Source: Aphis gossypii
Lineage: Eukaryota; Arthropoda; Insecta; Hemiptera; Aphididae
Length of the DNA: 64,000 bases
Direction of reading: 5' to 3'
Assembly: GCF_020184175.1 (NCBI RefSeq)
Contig: NC_065530.1
Span: 36,867,260-36,931,259, forward strand
The translations under genes were made by a program, and so were the position numbers. Positions 12,089 to 24,976 of this stretch are shown in pieces. Numbering within the stretch: position 1 is the first letter of the stretch; every line of letters begins with the position of its first letter. The notes under the pieces are model-generated. The model ran no database searches and was not told the DNA's origin. It saw only the letters and a list, made by a program, of their open reading frames with translations.

Positions 12089-15033
12089 TATTGAAGTGGC
12101 TGTTAATCTATTAAAAATAAAAATAATATTTCAGTATAAATTAAGTACAATAAAAATTATTTTAGTCAAATATATTATTTCAAGTGGACAAATTGACGTT
12201 CTAGTTAGTAAATCATAGGAGCACAATAATTATGTTGTGGCTCTATGATGGTTGACTTTATAATATAATCATGGGACAGTTTATTATTATGCCCCATAAC
12301 TATCATAAAAATGTAAATAATGGTACAATATAGCTTTAACTTTATACATTGTGATGTTGTGACAGTAACTAAATTGTACACATTGCCCCATTATGAAAGT
12401 ATTGAAATCTATGGTTTAACATGTAAAATAAAAACTATGTACATACTATGGTAAGCTATTATTTCTTATTTACTTACAAATATAATTATCTAAATTTAAA
12501 CTACTAACAATTTATATTTCATATTAAATATATAACTAACCTGTATTGATACACTATACCAGTTGGTATATCATACTTAATAGCTCATGTCTGATGGTTA
12601 ATAATTTAAATTAGTTATTAGAATATTTTAATTTTGATAAGGTACCTACCTATTTAAATAAAATAAGATCTAACAAAAGTCGTTTAAACATTAACGTAAT
12701 AACTACTATAATATTTTGAATCATTTATATTTATTTACTACTCAATGGTACTGACCATTTCAGATCACATTATCACATAAACAAAAATACAGAATAATTA
12801 TTCTGTTCACTGAGATAGATAACAAAAGTACAATAATGTATACATAGTCGTCGAGTTTGGCGTTACCACGTTACCTCCACCTCCATACGACCATACTCCA
12901 TGGAACAAATTTAATTTGTCAAAGTAGCGGTTTCCAAAATTTTTTTTCCGAGGTGCCCTGTTGTAAATCCCCCGATTTGGCTTCGAAAGACAGATCGGTA
13001 AAAAAATTCTATACATTTTAAATTATTTATTATGATCCGTAGACCGCGGTTTCGCACTAAACTTGCAAAATGATGTAAATGACGTGCTAAATGTTTACAC
13101 AAAATCAAAAATATTCTTGTATTATTTTAGATATAGGTAGTCAATAATCTAGTCAGTGGGCAAGAGTATAGGAAGTAGGATTCAAACCCTCTATTGGCTC
13201 TATTATACTTTTTTGCAACTAGATTCTAGGTCATTAACACTTAACAGTGTTATTGAATTTATCGAATTAGAAGAAAATCTGTTTCTGCAAGACTTCTGAA
13301 GTGTTTTAATGTATGATCGAAAAACTTTAATTAATAAATACTTAAGTTGACACTTTCCATATACTTCAATAATTAATATAAATATATATATATATTTTTT
13401 TTTACATAACCACTTCTTAAAGAAATCGTGTTCGCGGACCTGCAATAACTCAATAATAATAATCATAAATTCATAAACAACTTATATAGGTACTACTACC
13501 TATACTAGTTATTGAACTATCGAATTAATTTGAATTTTGATTGTACATTTGTACTTATAAAGTAATATTGTACTAGGGATGTTATTAATATTTAAAATTT
13601 ATTTCCTTTTAGAAATAAGCCTATCTTGTAAATTAAGTATCTAATATTTAGGAATTTTTTATCGTAACATATTATATGACTCTTGATACAAGATTTACCA
13701 CTCATACCAGCGTCCAGCGGTAACTATTAAGCGATTCCTCTAATAAATAACCATGAAAATTTAGTCCCTGAAAAATAACTCTAAAATAAAAAAGATGTGT
13801 ACCTTTCTAACACACTTATTCACGAGATTTTAATGTCAGTTTGAGTGAACAAAAAATAGCAGTAAAGAATTTATTATCTTTTTCAATTCTTATAATATCA
13901 AGTTGCGAAAAATGTTTCAGGGTTCTCAGCTGTTGCTTCTGGTACTAAAATTTATAACCCATTCATTATTTTTACTGTAATTATCAAATAATAAACATGT
14001 TACATTTTTGAAAACACTCCATTTACCTATATACAATATAACATTATGAATGTATAAATATATTATATTGATTTTATAATGGGTAGCTGCTTTAACACAC
14101 TAACCCTTATCCGGACAAACAAACTTCGTAGAACGAGAACATAGCCTGGTGGGTGTACACTACATTAAGCAGGGAACATACTGGTGGATTACTTTATTTT
14201 GTTATGTGCCCAATATCTTATTTGTATTATATATTTTTAGAATTTGTATTAGTCAGTTAACAATGGCAGCAGAGGAGTAGCATTATTTTCTCAGAGCCTC
14301 CTTTGCTGTCGAATAAATAGGAAATAAAAATAACTTAGAAGAATAAAAATATTTTGAAAATTTTATCTATTGTGGAAAAAGGTTATAATTTATAAAACAT
14401 TTTGAGAAGATTTAAAGTACTGCTACAGTTACTCACTTATGAATTCCAAAACAAAAAAACCGTAATCAACTTTGTCAAAAATATCTTTTAAGAATCCATT
14501 AATTGCAGTACAATGCAATGTCACCAGTCTGACATTATTTTAAAAATAATCAAATTGTTTAAAATTAATGAAATAAATAAATTGTCTAATGTGATCAGGC
14601 GTTCACAGCCTTTAATATACCATCTATTTGAAAACCAAAATACATGTTTTCGTTCACATATTTGTATACTTTATTGGAGTTGTATTGTTTATTTCCCAAT
14701 CATTATTAATAGAATTAAAAATTAAAATTAATTAGTTATTTATTTTCCTTAAATTTTATAATACGAGTTTCATTTAAAATTAAGTCTTATTATTCATAAG
14801 TTACTTTGTTTAACATTACAATTACAATAATAATTAATAAAATAATAAGTTATTTCTGAAATAATCAACATGTTGAAATAACAAATTATATATTATACAA
14901 AAGTAATAATTTATATTAGAATTCTCAAAGCAGTTTAAATGTACAAAAAAAGTATACTAAACTTTTGGAATAAATACGGTAGTTATGATATATTAATAAT
15001 TGATGATATTTAAAAATTAAGTTTGTTATTAAG
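12089..15033. other. Intergenic region upstream of the MULE-like gene and downstream of Nup155
   Basis: No supportable gene. Just upstream of the MULE-like gene's ATG there is an imperfect hairpin (12212-12249, arms atcatag...ctatgat). Around 12930-13060 GC-richer fragments resemble decayed transposon sequence but have no clear ends. A second imperfect hairpin (arms ggcagcagaggag / cctcctttgctgtc) lies at 14264-14310. The remainder is AT-rich with short chance ORFs. The Nup155 3' UTR should enter this region from the right; TTTATT at 14739-14744 is one possible minus-strand poly(A) signal. Confidence 0.5.
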
Positions 15034-18000
15034 TCAGTTTTTAATGATGTTGTCAAGTTCATTTTTGATCGCAATGACACCTTCAATCAGTGGACTATGA
15101 GCAAAACGGCTATACAGCATGTTTTGACAAATTACCAACAAATCTAATAAGTTCACAGCAATAGATCTCCTGAAAGATTTTAATTAAAAACCAAATAAAG
15201 TAAAATTATTTTCTTTTATAATTAAAATTCTATAATAGCTATTACCGTTGCATCCCAGATGGCCATAGATCAACATTTTGTAAATAATAACGAGCCAAAC
15301 TCATGATAACTTCCAATACATGCAGTTCACTTGTCTTTTGCCACCGTGGATCATTAGTAGAATAAATCCTGTAATATAAATAGATTAATATAATTATATG
15401 ATTATATTTAATTAATGAAACTATTAATAGGTAAAATATATTACTTTTTATATATTGCTACTAAAGACTCAATAGGAGCACCAATAGTTAACATAGTTGT
15501 GTATACAGATTCCAAATCTCCACCCAAATTACAGTTTAGATATTCCAACATAGTTGTTACATATTCTACAATCATAAAAGAAATCTTTGATTATTTGTAA
15601 ATATTTAAAATGAGAAATCAACACTTATTATTACATACCCAAGTCAAATGTAGATGAATTGATTGGATGTGAACTAGCCAATGACTTAATTTTTTCTAAA
15701 GCAATGGTCATTTTGTTGTGTTCATCAATGTCTCCACAATCTTCCACAACTAACAAATAAAAATGTGAATTAATTATATATACAATAAACACCAAAAAAG
15801 TTTTCAAGATAAAATAACAGTATGTCTAACTAAAACTATACATGAAATAAACTATGAATGTAGAACTTCAATGTATCAATTATTATCATTAATGGTTTAA
15901 GTATAGAACATCTATACATATATCTAGATTTTAATATAATACTATGATGCACAATCCCATTACTGAAGCATTGTGTTAACCATTTGAATAGAAAAGTCTA
16001 CTATGACATCTATAAACAATAGTAAAAACTAAAAAATGTCTATGTTACAGTATATTAAAATTTATTACACTTCTAGTGAATTTTATAAAAAATTTTAAAG
16101 GTAGAAATGTGTATTTTTTTAATTTGATAAATATTCTCATAATCAATTCAAAATGTTAATTATACGTATAAATACATAATATGTGTTTATAATATTAAAA
16201 ACTAAGATTTTAGTACAAGTTAACTAAAAATAGCTATAAAAACTTACATTTTATATTAGCACTTAAATACTATTATTTACCTTTCAACAAAATATTTTCC
16301 CAAATCTGATTCACAAGTTCACGATCATCATGATTGGAAAGTTGTAATATTGCCAACTGAGCTTCCCATAGACCATACGGTTCAGCAAAATTACTGTAAA
16401 GCTAACAAATTCATATTATTATATACAAACATTATCTTCATTATTTTGAAATACATACTTCGCCTAATATAAACAGACGACTATTGAGCTTTTCAATAAT
16501 ATCAGCTTTTCCATCAATTTGACTTGACAATAACAAATCCAATATCTATTAAAAAATATTAAGTATACAAGAATTAACAAAGACAATAAATAATCAACAA
16601 GTAAACATTTAAGCTAAAGAAACCAACCATTTTCTGTATCTCAGCAACTTGTAACAAGTCTTCAATGTCCCTGAGACTGGTAACATTCATAGCTGGTATA
16701 CTTAACTTTTTACTGCGCAAGCATGCCATTGCTCGGCCCAAATACATAAGACGATCACTTAAATTTAAGCCACTTCTGATATATAAACATTACAGTTGGT
16801 TTAAAATAAATATATTTAAAGGTATCTTTATAATTTAAACAATTATAATTACTCAGGTCTTTTAGCCAATGATGCTAAAACTTCAGCTGCCTCATAATAG
16901 TTTCCATTATATTCATAATATCTACACAGTACATCTTTGATATAATTATTATTACTGTCAGATTTGGACTGAGCCAATAAAAACTTTTCCAAACTATGAT
17001 TTCCCATTTCAATTGTTTCTTTTATTAATTTTTTATCGATCATCCATTTATACACTACAGTGTGCATGATTTCATCATCACAAGAAATACACAATTTTAT
17101 TAATTCAGAAACCTGTTAATAGCACTTGCATTAGTATTATATATTTATACATACATTTATCTAACACGATAAACAAGTAAAAAAATGTAAAATTAATACC
17201 AAATTAGAAGATTGTTCAGAAGTTAGTGCAGAATTTTCTAGAATTCCAGGTATTAAATTTGGTCGAGTAGGTATAATTATAGATGGATTTTTTACCATTA
17301 TTGAGTATAAATAATCTAAACTTGAGCTTATTTCTTTGTAAATATCTAACCTGAATTCATACAAAAAATATAAATCAATATGTAAAAGTAAAGTATACAA
17401 GCATTACTATTATAATAATATAAATAAAGATTCAGGATAACTTAAAAGTTATTCACAATGACTCCTATATAAATAAGCCAAGATTATATTACCTGAGCAT
17501 GTAAGCACTATAACCTGGTGCATCTCTGTCTATATTGTTAGCAAAATAATGACTACCCAAGTTCTTTGGATCAATCTTTTTAGCACATTCTCTACAAATT
17601 TGATATACACCTTCCATATACGCACAATTGGTGTATTGTAAACAAACTGACGATAAATTAAACTTTGGTGCTACTTCTTTCAACACCTAATTTAACCAAA
17701 TAGGAGACGAAATATATAAACATTTCATGAAAATAAAAAAAATTTTTTAATAAATAATTACCATAAGAGATTGGTAAAGGACTCGTTTACGCTCGTCTTC
17801 ATTAACTGTAGATTGCGCTAATTTAATCATTTCTGAAGCCTAAAAAAATTGAATAGATAAAATAATTTAATATTTTTAATAGTAACAATATACATAAAGG
17901 TTTTATTAATACTTTGTATCTTTTTTATTTTTTAATAATTAATATTTTATTTTATTTTCTACATTTCCTAAGTATATAATGAACTATGATATATTTTATT

Positions 18001-21000
18001 CTGTTATTTTTGATAAAATATAATAGTATGTAAATTTCTATGATAAAATAAAAAAAATGAATAAAATGAATTATTTTGAATGTTTGCTAATTAAACAAAG
18101 ACAATGTTTTAATACACTATTTTGTTTACTTATTGGGCTTACATTGAATGGTATAAAAAATAAATAGATAATACATTTTAAATTATTACATACCTTTGCA
18201 CAAGCAGCATCTTCAGAATGGTAAATGGATGGACAGACTTGTCGTAATTTAGTACTGATTGATTCTACAGATGAACTTTCACATAAATATCTAAAAATAG
18301 ATAATTAAAAATGTATTCTATATTTAGAGTAGAATTGAAGGAAAGTAGAGTGGCGCTAGTTTTTTAAAAGTTCATAACATTTTACACTAATACCTACAAC
18401 ATATTTTATATTAAGCAGTAATATTGTGTTTAGTAGGTAGTCAATAATTGAAAAAAATGCTAACACAAAATGTCTTAATCCTGACTTGTTAATACTTACG
18501 TGTCTAATAATTTTTGTACCAAAGATTGACATAAGTCTTGATGTAGAAGAATTAATTCTTTGAAAGTAACATTCTCCAATATACGCTGTTCTTGCTAAAA
18601 ACAAAATAAAAATATTTTAAATATAACACTTATTAGGGTTATGTATAGTTTAAATACAAAGTTTTAATATAAGAAATAATATTTTTTTTAAATAACAAAG
18701 TCAAATTTTCTAATTTCCTTACGTCAATTAATTTATTTGCTATAATATAAAATTGATGTTCACTGAGTAATTTCCATAAATTAAAGACTTCAGCACTACG
18801 AACAACTAATTTTTTCAAACATTCTATAGATTTTGATTCAGATTGATGAGCATCATGTGCAGCTGGACGCCTAGACACATCCAATGGTACTTTGGTATAA
18901 TTTGCTAACATTTTTGAATAATTGTTCATGAAAGAGTACAAAGTTTGCAAATGGTTTGCAACAAATGAACAATCATCTGGAGACACTGTGTTAACAATCT
19001 ACAAATGAACATTTAACTATTATGAATTTAATTTTTATTTATTCAAATAGTTAATTTATATATTACATAAGTTTTCCCATCAGTGGTTTCCATATTAACA
19101 GCTTTAATGTTCCAAAGAGGTCTCAGTAAACGACTCACAAACAAATATAATCCATTATGTTTTGAAGAATACTGAACACTAGTGGATTCAAATGGTAAGT
19201 TGGTGATATTTGTCTGATTTTTTATAAAAGTTGACATAGACGGTGATGTTGTAAAATTAGTAGATCTAAAACCTAAAAATGTTTTATTAAATATAATTGA
19301 TTGTATTTAATTCATTATCATAGAAATGCATCAAAAAAGTATACCCTCATACTCAATTTATAATAATTATTTACATTGAAAAAAATTATTAAAACAAAAA
19401 TCACAATGACCTATTAACAATAATAAAATATATAATTGTATGTATTGATAGTTATGAAACAGTTACTTATAAATTTAAAATTGTGTCATATCGCAGCTTA
19501 AAATAAAAAAAATTTAAATGACTACAATTATAATAAGATAATTCAAATATAAACAGTATACACATGTTTCTTACTATTATTTTGTGAAACCTTAGTTAAA
19601 TCATTATGTGAATCATGCAGATTTTCAGTTACTAATTTAGGCTCACCGCCATGAGTAAAAAATGCTTGAGTTGCGTATTCTTTTATCTAATTACAAAAAT
19701 ATACATACATTTAATTAATTAATCAAACGTATTATAAATATATATATAAACTAAACCACAAACCTTTATATTTTTTAATGATTGATCACAAATAATAGTA
19801 AGACATGCAACACATGCTTGATTATCCGTAAAATTTTTAAAATATGTTTTGATAGCATCTGTTTCTGAACCTTGACTGTTGGCCAATAATTCACAGAGAG
19901 TGTCATATGGTCGGAGCATTTCAAAAATTTCTAAGCCCTATTATAAGAAAAAAATATTGTATAAAAGTTAAAACAATTTTTTAAAAAAAATTACTTGTGG
20001 AGCTAAAGTTATATATTCTTGGCGATTTTCAAACTGTTGACGAACAATTAATGGTGGTTGTGGTGAACTTGGATCATTGTATATCAATAAATTTGGTCCT
20101 ATATTTTCTAGTGATAATGGACATATATCCAAATCAGTAATAAAATATCTTTCACTAAAATTGGAACTAAATGCATATTCATCAGGAGATATACACCACA
20201 ACATTGGCCTGTAATTAGTTATGTCAGTATTGCATGCCATTATAATAGTACCTGCAAATAAAATACATACATAGTAGAATAATAGTGGTTAATTCTTTGA
20301 GCATGGTAGCGCTGCACATTTAAGAATAAAAACCCAAATAAAAATTATTCTATCATCAATTATTAATTATTAGCTGATTTTGCATGACTTTGTCCGAGAC
20401 CAGTAAATGCCTATGTATTTATCCCTTCTTAAACTTAAAGAAGATTTCACACGGAATCAATTGTATGCTATTATTGATAATATTATTACCTTTAAGTTTG
20501 ATAATAGGCAAATTTATTCTAGTATTATATACTATAGCTAATAACATAAAATCAATTCCGCAGAACAAAAATTTAATATTTTGTATTTATGTAAAACAGA
20601 GACAACACGTACAGGTATGACATTCTCTTGACTTAAAGTAAATTATATAGTGCATAGATTATTAACACAGTTGTTTGAATTTATTAAGCTAAATATAAAT
20701 ACAAGTCTAAAATTATATTTAATTACAATACCTAATTTATTTTCAGTAACCAAAAGCAATAAAACATAAATAAAAAAGCTGATAGTTTATTAGAGTTAAA
20801 TATATTCAAAATTTGTATGTATTGAAAAATAAAAGTAAGTAACACAAAGTAACCTATAAAATTATGGATTCGAATAAGAGCCGTCCACTTTTAATGATTT
20901 GTCTTTGACTTTAAATAGTAGATATACCTATTCATTATTTATAATTGTTTCTGTACTGTGTTGCCCAAAAAAATTAAATAATATCTGAGAATTAATCGTA

Positions 21001-23493
21001 TATAACCTTAAGTTTATAAAAAAATAATAATCCTAATATGTTATCAACAAAAAAGTATAAATCTTTGGATTTTTAACAATAAAATAAAATTATACCTCTG
21101 TTATACAACACGTGCTGAACACTACTGGGTTTAGATTCTCCAATAACTCTATTATATCCTGGTGGCAAACGTATGTGTACAAGTTGCAATGTGTAAGGTC
21201 TAGTATTGCTAGAGGTTATAGCTCCAGTAGAAAAATATAATCTAAATCCAGACTTGGATACAACCAACAGATGAATGTTAGGTGATTCAGTTTCTTCTAT
21301 GATTTTTATACTACTCAATAAAGTCATTTGAGCTATTTCTATAGTTCTGAAATAAAAATTTGGCAAATTCCATAGTTATATTAATCAATTCAAATTTTTC
21401 ATTTATTATTTGGTACTTGTTTTTTATTGTCTGACACTACTCTACATAAAATATATCGCCCCGAAATCAGCTAACTAACAATACATGGCTGTCTAAACTA
21501 AAAATTAAATTTTTATGTATTTTAGTCTAGTATGTGATATAATTAGAAAAACAGTAAATATCTCTTATATTTAATATTATTATATTAATCTATCACTTAA
21601 TTGAATATTTAACTTCAAATGTGTATATATATCATAAAAATAATATTTAATTATTCTAAAATATTGTTAAAAATTAATTTGATTGAGTTTTCATTCACTA
21701 TCATATTAATTATTACTAGTTTTCAATTGTTAAATGTGTGGCAATGATCAAGAAATGACGATTAGAGAATCATCTGATTTTATTTATGAATTTTTCTTTA
21801 ATGAATAATATTCATTATTTACTGTGCTATTATTATTATTATTTACACTTATTTGAAAAGATTGTTACAGAATACAAGAAATGCTGATCTGACCATCTAC
21901 TTATAGGTGGACCCATGGACAATATATTTTATACAACTTAGTGATGGACTGTTAACAAACGAGAAATAATTTTTTTATTTTAAATAATTACCTGAGTAAT
22001 TTTGAAACTTGATGCTCAAGATTAGAGTGTGACAAAGAAACAATTCGACTTGTAGATTTACCATCAGATCCAAGATCATACAATTCAATTGAATTATTTT
22101 CAGCCAGAGTGTAAAGAATATTCCGTGTATTATCAACAGCTATTTCAATGATGGCAGAAGGTTCAGTGATTGAATATGTTAAAAATGATGGTAGTATATA
22201 TGATAAAGTACTAGTTGAATGACAAATTGTCTTGCAACGTCTTCCACTGATTGAAAACCATCCTAAATCTTTCTATACGTTTTGAAAAATAATGCATATT
22301 AATGATTTTAAATCTTATAAATATAGATAAGTATTTTATATTTAAATAAATACTGTTTAGACAATAAATACCCAGTAATCGATTTCAAACAGGTTACCAT
22401 CTTCACTAGCAAGAAAAATACGTCCTTTGTCAGTTCCAACAATTTTAGATATTATCACACCTTCAGTAGGAACTTCATAAATGGTATCTGTAGTAAGTTC
22501 CAATTGTTCTTCAGTTTTTCCTGATATTACACACATATTTAAAAATGAAATAGTTAAATATAATTTTTAGAGCTAATTTAACTGTAATAATTTTAAAAGT
22601 AAAATATATAATGATATAATATAATTACCATCGGCACTAGTAACTTTTTTAAATGTTACACCTAATATTGCAATGTTTAATCCAGTAGCTAAGACTAACA
22701 AATATTTAATGTGAGCTTGAAAAACATTTGGTTTAGGTTGTACCAGAGCTACAGCAAAAATAGTAGAGTTCATTCCATCAAAGTAAGATAAATCCGTTCT
22801 AAAGTATAAAATCATACAATCAATTAATTATTTAGTTCATAGTTAATAATATATTACCCTTCACTATAGTCCCACAAAAAGAATTCCTGATCAATTGTGA
22901 CCCAAACACGGTTGATCTCAGGAAATATTCCCAATTTGCGATGAAAGTTTTGAGCATCTATATTAACAAAATTTTATTTAAATTAAATAATTTAACATTT
23001 GAAAAATTCCTATAAAAATAATTGTATAATACTTTGGTAAATTATTTATTAACATAAAACACATTTAGTTCACAATTCCAAAAATAAAATGAAAAATAAT
23101 ACCATTCCATTGTTCTAATAATGCACCAGGTAGTGGTATCTTGTGTCTTGATTTGAGCGGAGTAATTGAAGGCAACCCTAGTCCTTCTTTAGGATAATCA
23201 TATTCTGTACAACCACTAACACTTTGACCTAGAGGATAATATACAGAAAAAAACATCTTTATGTATTTGAATTGATTGAAAAAAAAAAACTAAAAATATA
23301 TAATAGGTAATATAGTATACTGACTGTTTTTAGTTATCTGCATTTTGTCAACAAGAGTTGGGAAGGAGTCATCTGCTGCAAAAAATCTATCCAACATTTT
23401 TCCAGATAAATCTAAACTATCTTTGGCAGATATTGATTGATTAATCATTGACATGGTATCCACAGATCTTGAAATGTTCATAGTAGAATCCAT
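15034..23493 (-). CDS. Nup155: Nuclear pore complex protein Nup155 (Drosophila Nup154 orthologue), complete
   Basis: Inner-ring scaffold nucleoporin. 25 coding exons on minus: 23493-23325, 23228-23103, 22957-22858, 22798-22629, 22520-22372, 22272-21992, 21346-21096, 20251-19995, 19937-19764, 19686-19575, 19272-19067, 18998-18723, 18594-18500, 18290-18194, 17839-17762, 17686-17493, 17350-17200, 17112-16853, 16775-16628, 16545-16459, 16401-16281, 15749-15639, 15565-15445, 15368-15246, 15169-15034. The sum is 3993 bases, 1330 residues, close to the ~1390 of human Nup155. The N-terminal beta-propeller shows family signatures GLFPEI-like LGIFPEINRVWVTID, DQEFFLWDYSEG, DYWKDLGWFS and SKPSSVQHVLYN. 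The C-terminal alpha-solenoid includes ISSSLDYLYSIM, LYSNFAEPYGLWEAQLAIL and SIAVNLLDLLVICQNM. I chose ATG at 23493 (MDSTMNIS) because the ATG 27 bases upstream is separated from it by a good splice acceptor (ttactttag). The donor of the first coding exon is a less common gtcagt. No break in frame was seen. Confidence 0.94.
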
Positions 23494-23738
23494 CTTTAAT
23501 CTAAAGTAACATGTACCCATAATTTATTAAATAACCAATTATAAATATACATAAGCCGGTTACTGGGTTGAAAAAAAAAATTAAATAATTTAAAAGTTCA
23601 CTAAAATTTAATAAACCAATAATTGGCCACTAAATCATGGTTAAAGGACTATTAGCTCACTCTAGATTCATTAAATATTTGGTGAATACTTAAGTAATTC
23701 GGCATTAAATTCATTATTCAAAAATTAAGATCACTTAC

Positions 23739-24060
23739 CTACTTAAGTTAATTATAAACACTCGATCGAATATTTGGGGAGATGGTTACTTAACACTAAA
23801 CATGTTTAATTTAAATTGTTAATCAAAAATAAAATAAATAAATTATTAATACCCAAATAAAACGATGTACTTATAATACAGCAATAACTCTTTTTTTGCA
23901 ATTTATTTGTTATTTGTCACAATCATTGGTTATTAAATTTTTTAAATAAAATATTAATATTACTCCTGCAACATGTCAAACAATAATACGGAAACAATTT
24001 AAGATTAGCGGGAAAACTAGATAAGCGCAGCAAGACAACCTAACCTGACCACGGCTATAG
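23739..24060 (-). promoter_or_regulatory. Probable 5' UTR exon end and promoter of Nup155
   Basis: A strong minus-strand donor (ag|gtaagtga) at 23739/23738 pairs well with the acceptor ttactttag just before the Nup155 start codon, so a non-coding first exon probably ends at 23739. The short GC-richer stretch at 24006-24058 (agcgggaaaactag ... cctaacctgaccacgg) is a candidate start region. Neither transcription start nor 5' exon length can be read from sequence alone. Confidence 0.4.
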
Positions 24061-24278
24061 ATATAATGGCATAAAAGCAAAAAAGTGCATAAGGCGCATA
24101 ATTTATTATTCGACCGTTGAGAACTAACCTCAAATATATATATATATATATATGTATACTATAACATGTTTACTGTTTACATGACATTACTCCTATTACG
24201 AATGTTTTACATAATATTGTGTGTATAGATTAATATTAGTAGTCTATTGATTTAGATAAATCATAATGCTTTTATTAG

Positions 24279-24410
24279 AGCACAAGTCGAAGTTGCTTTC
24301 GGGAAAAGTTCCTCGAGCTTTAAGGTCCTTTTTATTTTCCAGTTTTGAATCGACAACCGGGAGGGGAACGCTTTCGCATTGCTTCCTCCCGGAAGCTTTA
24401 CGGTACTAAT
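24279..24410. other. GC-rich islet with strong hairpin potential
   Basis: In a region of roughly one quarter GC, this block is much richer in GC and folds well. ccgggagggga (24357-24367) can pair with ttcctcccgg (24383-24392), and alternatively gcttcc (24381-24386) pairs with ggaagc (24391-24396) around a tccc loop. It does not match U1, U4, U5, U6, U11 or U12 snRNA as I know them. It could be promoter sequence, an unrecognised small RNA gene or a repeat remnant. Confidence 0.35.
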
Positions 24411-24976
24411 TAGTAATAAGTAATTATATTATTATAATATAACTCTATGACTATTCGGAGAACTAAATTTTCTCAATAATAAACTAGCGGTAAACCATAG
24501 ATATGCGGTAAACGCTAAACGGACTTATAATTTACTGGCCTGATGTTAGTAATGACTAATAAGTTTTATTGAGATAACACGAAATTCTTATCAACCATTT
24601 TGATAATAGCATATCGTATTATAAATTGTAATAAATAATAAATAAATACAAAATACAAAGCCATGCGGCAATAGCGGCATGTCGCATGCGGAAATTTGAT
24701 GTTACTTGTTTATGGAACTTAATTTTTTCATTTTCATTGAGTGATTAGTTCGTATTTTCGTAATCTTTTTTTTTTTTTAATTCTTTTATAATAACCCAAC
24801 ATCGATATTTAATCTTAAGAAAATTAATTAATACGACCACATAATTTCCAATGTACTACTACCTGTAAAGTTCAATTTATAATGTGTATTGCTAAAGTGT
24901 TTTAAAAAACTACACCTATAATTTATGTACAAAATTCTGCTAAAATATATATTGTGGTTTTTGTTAAAAAAAAAAT

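Larger units (their letters stand above)
23494..24976. other. Head-to-head spacer between Nup155 and BCD1
   Basis: This 1.48-kb spacer separates two divergently transcribed housekeeping-type genes and should contain both promoters. It holds the proposed Nup155 5' UTR, a TA repeat at about 24136-24152, a GC-rich structured islet at 24279-24410, and AT-rich sequence. No additional ORF is supportable. Confidence 0.6.

Noticed and set aside
13160..13200. Possible tRNA T-arm (ggattcaaaccct)
   Set aside because: No acceptor stem, D-arm or anticodon arm could be assembled around it.
14264..14310. Imperfect hairpin as a miRNA precursor
   Set aside because: The stem is only about 14 bp with mismatches, too short for a miRNA precursor.
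23494..23520. Upstream ATG at 23520 as the Nup155 start
   Set aside because: A good splice acceptor (ttactttag) lies between it and the ATG at 23493, so that upstream codon is probably intronic.
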